The notes under the pieces: generated by a model | Told to the model about the DNA's origin: nothing | Seen by the model: only the letters and a program-made list of their open reading frames with translations | Databases searched by the model: none | Program-made: the position numbers and the translations under genes | Part shown: positions 7,387 to 10,864 of the stretch, in pieces | How positions within the stretch are numbered: position 1 is the first letter of the stretch | Layout of the letters: each line of letters starts with the position of its first letter | Assembly: GCA_030682755.1 (NCBI GenBank) | Contig: JAUXNR010000780.1 | Span: 1-10,864 of the forward strand | Direction of reading: 5' to 3' | Source of the DNA: Flavobacterium sp. | GTDB taxonomy: Bacteria; Bacteroidota; Bacteroidia; Flavobacteriales; Flavobacteriaceae | Length of the DNA stretch: 10,864 bases

Positions 7387-7602
7387 CCAAATTCCCTGAC
7401 TCAAACACACGTGACGACATAAAACTGCATTAAAAGTTGGTCTCATTCTCTTGCTCGACGAGTTTGGTTATTTACCCGTTGAGCAATACGAAGTATATGT
7501 TGAGATTTTTGAGCAAGCAGAGAATTTTTAAAAAGAATAAAGTTTAGGAATAATCGAATTACTCATTTTTTACTAAATTTATATGAAAATAAAGTTAATT
7601 AA

Positions 7603-8091
7603 ATGGTAGCTACTTTATCAACAATATTTTATATAATTCTATTTTTAGGAGTACTCATTCTAATCTTAAAAAAATCACGCGTTGGCTGTCTATTTATCAT
7701 TTTATCATTGATTCTTTTCAATATTTTTGTTCCAGATGGTTATGATACCGGTATAAAAAATGAAAATAAAGTTAAAGACAATAAAGAAGTTTCCAATAAA
7801 CCTAATGATTTACAGATAGGCCCAATATTAAATGGTACTTACAACGAATCAAACGACATTGATAAAAATAACTATAATTACTATCATAATGATAGCAATG
7901 AAGCTGAAAAATATCTATATAAAATTGAAGAAGATTATGAGGATTATAATGAAAATAACTACCTAGAATATGACATTCAATATAATTGTGTTCGAATAGG
8001 TGCAGTTTGTAATGATGGAACAATTTCAAATGCAACTGGAAGAGGTGCATGCTCACATCATGGTGGTGTTGCCTATTGGTTATGTGAATAA
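7603..8091 (+). CDS. Small membrane protein with C-terminal DUF3761-like domain
   Basis: A 162-residue protein with two hydrophobic helices at about residues 4-23 and 27-43, then a long Asn/Asp/Tyr/Glu-rich linker (about 45-126), then a compact C-terminal domain. The last 36 residues contain the DUF3761 signature: C136-NDGT, a short spacer, GAC150-SHHGGVAYWL, plus C129 and C161. DUF3761 domains are short, secreted or membrane-anchored, and of unknown function; the CSxHGGVxxWL pattern is well conserved. The two helices would place either both ends inside or both ends outside; the conserved cysteines would suit an oxidising, extracytoplasmic location. ATG 7603 is the only sensible start and directly precedes the first helix. 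It lies apart from the defence operon and converges with the helicase gene, so a shared role is not evident. Confidence 0.75.
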   Translation: MVATLSTIFYIILFLGVLILILKKSRVGCLFIILSLILFNIFVPDGYDTGIKNENKVKDNKEVSNKPNDLQIGPILNGTYNESNDIDKNNYNYYHNDSNEAEKYLYKIEEDYEDYNENNYLEYDIQYNCVRIGAVCNDGTISNATGRGACSHHGGVAYWLCE

Positions 8092-8153
8092 ATCAAGTAT
8101 TAATCATTATTAAAATCAAAGACTATTTTTCAGTTGAACAATATTTTAACTTA

Positions 8154-10864
8154 CTAAAATTTAGTAAAATCTTCATACCCGTCAAACAACGTTTTTTGAT
8201 ACACATCTCCATTGAATTTATTTATTAATTCCCGTATAAATTCATAATGCTTCACATAGTGATTGGGAATAAGTACTAAATGAATATTCTTGCTCTTAAG
8301 TAAATTCATTTTAACGGTATCCGACTGGATTGTTTTTTTAATTTTATAATGTTCTTGTCCGTTTAATTCAAAAACCACTTTGGGACTGTTATTTTGAAAA
8401 AGCACACCATCCAACTCTTTTTTATTTACCAAATGATTGTTGGCTTCTTCAGGAAACAAATCAACTATTTTTACATTCCGTTTAAATTTGGTGTCTTTTA
8501 GTGAACAATAGTGTTGCATGGTTTTATAAAATTCATCTTCAAACTTAGAATTGTTAGAAAAACCAATCGTTAGTTTGTTCACTACACTTGGTATGACGTT
8601 TGTAGTGCCGTTTTTGGCAGCGTACTCAATCAAGGCATATAAATCATCGTCTTTACGGGACAAGGTATCTATTGCTTTTAAATCGGTTACTACAATTAAA
8701 TTTTCTTTTGCTCTGGTAACACCCACAGTGATTAGTTGACTGTTGTTTTTAATCCAATCGTAAGTTCTACGGGTTGTTTTAGTGGAAATTGCAGTGGAGA
8801 TGATAATGGTTTTATTTTCTTGTCCCTGTACTTTGTGTATGGTACCGCAACTTACGGAAGTGTCTATTGCTCCTATTTGTTTTGCTTCTGTTAGATAATG
8901 GTTGATGACCTCTTCCTGATTTCGGAAGGGTGTCAGAATAAAAACATCCGATAAGTTATTTTGTTTTATATACTCTACTATAGTTGACGCCTCTTCTATT
9001 TGTGCATTTTTGTTCTTTTGATTGGCATTGGTTACTTCTAATAATTTTACGGTACCATTTGTTTTGACAGCTGAAAGATTCAATCGTTGTTCATAAAAAC
9101 GATGGTTGGAATAATCAATGATTACTTTACCACAGCGGTAATGGTAACGCAATAAAATTTCTCTTGAAATTGCATCGATGCTTTTATAAACGGATAGTAT
9201 GGAGTTGTTGAAATAATCATATTCCTTACTAATGTTAAATTGTTTCATCAATTTTTCGTTCTTACTTTCTTCAAAAATGATGATGGGTTTAAGTTGATTG
9301 GTATCCCCTATTAAAACCATGTTCCTGCATTTTGAAATGGGGATTAAGCTCGTTGGGATATCACACTGACCTGCTTCGTCAATGGTCAATAAATCAAATT
9401 TAAATTTTTGCCCTAACCTACGACTTGAAATATTGGTTGTCAATATGATGGGAAATACTTTGGTGAAGTTTTCCAGGTTTTTGTCGTTGCTAATCCAAGT
9501 ATTAAACTCTTTAACTTGCTCATTTTCTTCGGCTATATGGAGTATTTCAATCAATTCAATAAACTCTTTGCTTTTTAATCTTTTGACGTGTTTTAACGAT
9601 TCGTAGTAAAAGAACTGAAGGAGCTTGTGATTTCCTTCAATGATTTCAAAAAGACCTTTTACATCATCATCGGTGGTTTGAGGAATAGCATTGATACTAT
9701 TGATCAGTTTTTCTTTTTCCTGTTCCAGTAGCCAATAACTTCCTTTTGCCAGCAATCCGTTTACAAACTCAAGATTTTGCAGTAGGTCTGTTCGCAGTTC
9801 ATAATTTTTTAATTTATCCAGTAACAGTTTGTTGTTCTCTTTTGACTTTTCTTTTAAATTAAGTAGTAGGGTTTCTTTTGGAACATCGAGGGTTTCAAAT
9901 GCATATAATCTTTTAATGGTTTTCAATGCTTCGAGGGTACATTGCTTATTTCCCAGTCGAATAAATGGAAACAAGATTTCTTTATCTCTATATTTTCCTA
10001 AACTCAATTTGTCTTTAATTCCATCAATCGGAATGTTGTTATTTGAAGTAATCAGCAGCGTTTTATTATTGGTCAAACAGTTGACAACGATATTTAAAAT
10101 GGTTTGTGTTTTACCGGTTCCGGGCGGTCCTTGCACATAGGTAATTGGGTATTTTAACGCATTATAAATGGTACGAAGTTGGTCTATATTTACATTTTTG
10201 TCATAGAGAACGATATGTGGTTCTTTTCTGTTTTTTCTATCTAATAAGGACGTATTTTTAAAGAAAGCTTTTAGAGGAATTTGCATTTCATTGTTTTTAT
10301 GTTCCAAATCTATTCCATCATAAATCGGAGCAATATCAATTTTTGAATAGCCTAAAATCACCACTTCCGGTCTTGTGTTTGGCAATTCTCCCGATTTAAA
10401 ATTTGCTTTCAGTATTTCTATAGTGCCTAAGGGGTCATTCGAATAGTGTTCTTCGAAATCTGCACTGCTCCAATCGGTATAATAGGACAATGAATACTTT
10501 ACATCATTAATGAAAAAATTAGGGTTAAAGTGCGTGTCTTTGCTTATGTGAAGGGTTCGCTTAACGGGATTATAGGTTAGTTCACGGTAGGCCACCACAA
10601 ATTTCCCTTTGGCATCTAAATCAATTGATAATTCACAAAGAGCGAGTTTGTAATCTTGAAATTTATGGTAGTCATTCTGGTAAATTTCTTTTATGACATG
10701 ACGTTGTTGTTCAAGAGTCAACAAATAAGGATTTTGTTCCACTAACTCGTTTATATCAATTTCAGGGATGAGATGGGCTTTGTGTAAAAAAGGATCTTTG
10801 TTGGCTGCATAACATTCTAAATAATAGTTTAGAATTCCTGAGTCATATCTATCAAAATCAAATG
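8154..10864 (-). CDS. SF1 (Upf1/Dna2-like) helicase with C-terminal DUF2726/DUF559-like nuclease-fold domain (5'-truncated)
   Basis: A large ATP-dependent helicase of superfamily 1. Motif I GPPGTGKT lies at bases 10107-10130, motif II IDEAGQCD around 9360-9383 (Asp-Glu codons 9375-9380), motif III GDTNQLKP near 9300, a YHYRCGK segment typical of the Upf1-like group near 9130, motif V HKVQGQE near 8825, and motif VI VTRAKE at 8703-8720 with its arginine at 8712-8714. The C-terminal 130 residues resemble a small PD-(D/E)XK/Vsr-like fold of the DUF2726/DUF559 type: ELDG (Asp codon 8409-8411), then FELNGQEHY (Glu codon 8367-8369), then a D..K helix. The Asp of the usual ELDG.xH motif is Asn here, so catalysis is uncertain. 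A GTG at 10740-10742 could be taken as the start, but the frame stays open through the window edge and encodes plausible protein (YDSGILNYYLECYAANKD), so the gene begins outside. Such fusions occur in phage-defence loci; its role here is inferred. Confidence 0.88.
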   Translation of the reverse strand, partial: FDFDRYDSGILNYYLECYAANKDPFLHKAHLIPEIDINELVEQNPYLLTLEQQRHVIKEIYQNDYHKFQDYKLALCELSIDLDAKGKFVVAYRELTYNPVKRTLHISKDTHFNPNFFINDVKYSLSYYTDWSSADFEEHYSNDPLGTIEILKANFKSGELPNTRPEVVILGYSKIDIAPIYDGIDLEHKNNEMQIPLKAFFKNTSLLDRKNRKEPHIVLYDKNVNIDQLRTIYNALKYPITYVQGPPGTGKTQTILNIVVNCLTNNKTLLITSNNNIPIDGIKDKLSLGKYRDKEILFPFIRLGNKQCTLEALKTIKRLYAFETLDVPKETLLLNLKEKSKENNKLLLDKLKNYELRTDLLQNLEFVNGLLAKGSYWLLEQEKEKLINSINAIPQTTDDDVKGLFEIIEGNHKLLQFFYYESLKHVKRLKSKEFIELIEILHIAEENEQVKEFNTWISNDKNLENFTKVFPIILTTNISSRRLGQKFKFDLLTIDEAGQCDIPTSLIPISKCRNMVLIGDTNQLKPIIIFEESKNEKLMKQFNISKEYDYFNNSILSVYKSIDAISREILLRYHYRCGKVIIDYSNHRFYEQRLNLSAVKTNGTVKLLEVTNANQKNKNAQIEEASTIVEYIKQNNLSDVFILTPFRNQEEVINHYLTEAKQIGAIDTSVSCGTIHKVQGQENKTIIISTAISTKTTRRTYDWIKNNSQLITVGVTRAKENLIVVTDLKAIDTLSRKDDDLYALIEYAAKNGTTNVIPSVVNKLTIGFSNNSKFEDEFYKTMQHYCSLKDTKFKRNVKIVDLFPEEANNHLVNKKELDGVLFQNNSPKVVFELNGQEHYKIKKTIQSDTVKMNLLKSKNIHLVLIPNHYVKHYEFIRELINKFNGDVYQKTLFDGYEDFTKF

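Larger units (their letters stand above)
7253..7531 (+). pseudogene. Decayed coding remnant in a GC-richer spacer
   Basis: This spacer after the GmrSD-type gene holds no intact gene but shows coding-like pieces in different frames. One frame open from 7317 to the TAA at 7431-7433 encodes a plausible acidic segment including DFDGQDLVDGQAKFPDSN. A second frame, from about 7415 to the stop at 7529-7531, encodes LLLDEFGYLPVEQYEVYVEI followed by FEQAENF, which reads like a genuine protein C-terminus. A third piece in the 7261 frame runs to a TAG near 7329. None has a convincing start codon. The 7317 and 7415 frames would join through a shift between about 7415 and 7433. Base composition is richer in G+C than the flanking genes and closer to hsdM, so it may be debris of the original restriction locus. 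I do not recognise the family, and chance reading cannot be excluded. Confidence 0.35.

Noticed and set aside
7253..7445. Integron attC-like recombination site
   Set aside because: ACCAAC (7254-7259) and GTTGGT (7436-7441) are complementary and hairpins lie between, but neither matches the RYYYAAC/GTTRRRY core, and no cassette array or integrase is present.
7261..7446. 61-codon minus-strand ORF in the spacer
   Set aside because: Its product is rich in Arg, Leu, Cys and Val as expected from antisense reading; the plus-strand frames look more protein-like.
7442..7531. IS21 IstB-type ATPase fragment, from the LLLDEFGYLP segment
   Set aside because: The resemblance is confined to a few residues of the Walker B region; what follows does not look like IstB and no insertion-sequence ends are seen.
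10740..10742. GTG as the start codon of the helicase
   Set aside because: The same frame is open for 40 further codons to the window edge and encodes plausible protein, so the GTG is most likely internal.

Overview
The window is AT-rich bacterial DNA, most likely from a member of the Bacteroidota. The signs are low GC in most genes, AAA/GAA/TTA-heavy codon use, no strong Shine-Dalgarno sequences ahead of starts, and restriction and nuclease families common in that phylum. The taxonomic call is an inference. Both ends are cut: a type I DNA methyltransferase gene runs in from the left, and a helicase gene on the minus strand runs off the right.

Layout on the plus strand: a 5'-truncated hsdM (to 1415); a PD-(D/E)XK nuclease-like protein with a C-terminal DUF5655-like domain (1427-2332); a short stretch that looks like a frameshifted mini-gene (2334-2557); a protein with ADP-ribosyltransferase-fold features (2571-3347); a divergent GIY-YIG nuclease-like protein (3366-3950); a DUF262 protein without a nuclease domain (3973-5364); and, overlapping it by 11 bases, a complete DUF262-DUF1524 GmrSD-type protein with an intact HNH-like motif (5354-7252). 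These genes share strand and tight spacing and probably form one defence operon. After it come about 280 bases of GC-richer, repeat-containing DNA that reads as pieces of a decayed coding sequence (7253-7531), then a small two-helix membrane protein with a cysteine-rich DUF3761-like tail (7603-8091). On the minus strand a superfamily 1 (Upf1/Dna2-like) helicase with a C-terminal DUF2726/DUF559-like nuclease-fold domain fills 8154-10864. Its frame is still open at the window edge.

The theme is defence against foreign DNA. The methyltransferase marks host DNA; no specificity (hsdS) or restriction (hsdR) gene is in view. The cargo next to it combines an NTP-sensing type IV restriction core (DUF262/DUF1524) with a second DUF262 subunit, two further nuclease-like folds and a possible ADP-ribosyltransferase. 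Base composition drops sharply from hsdM (27/60 G+C in bases 1-60) to the cargo (14/60 in bases 4081-4140), and GC-richer gene debris reappears right after the cargo. This suggests an AT-rich module inserted into a type I restriction locus. The grouping of the cargo genes into one functional system is inference from arrangement only.
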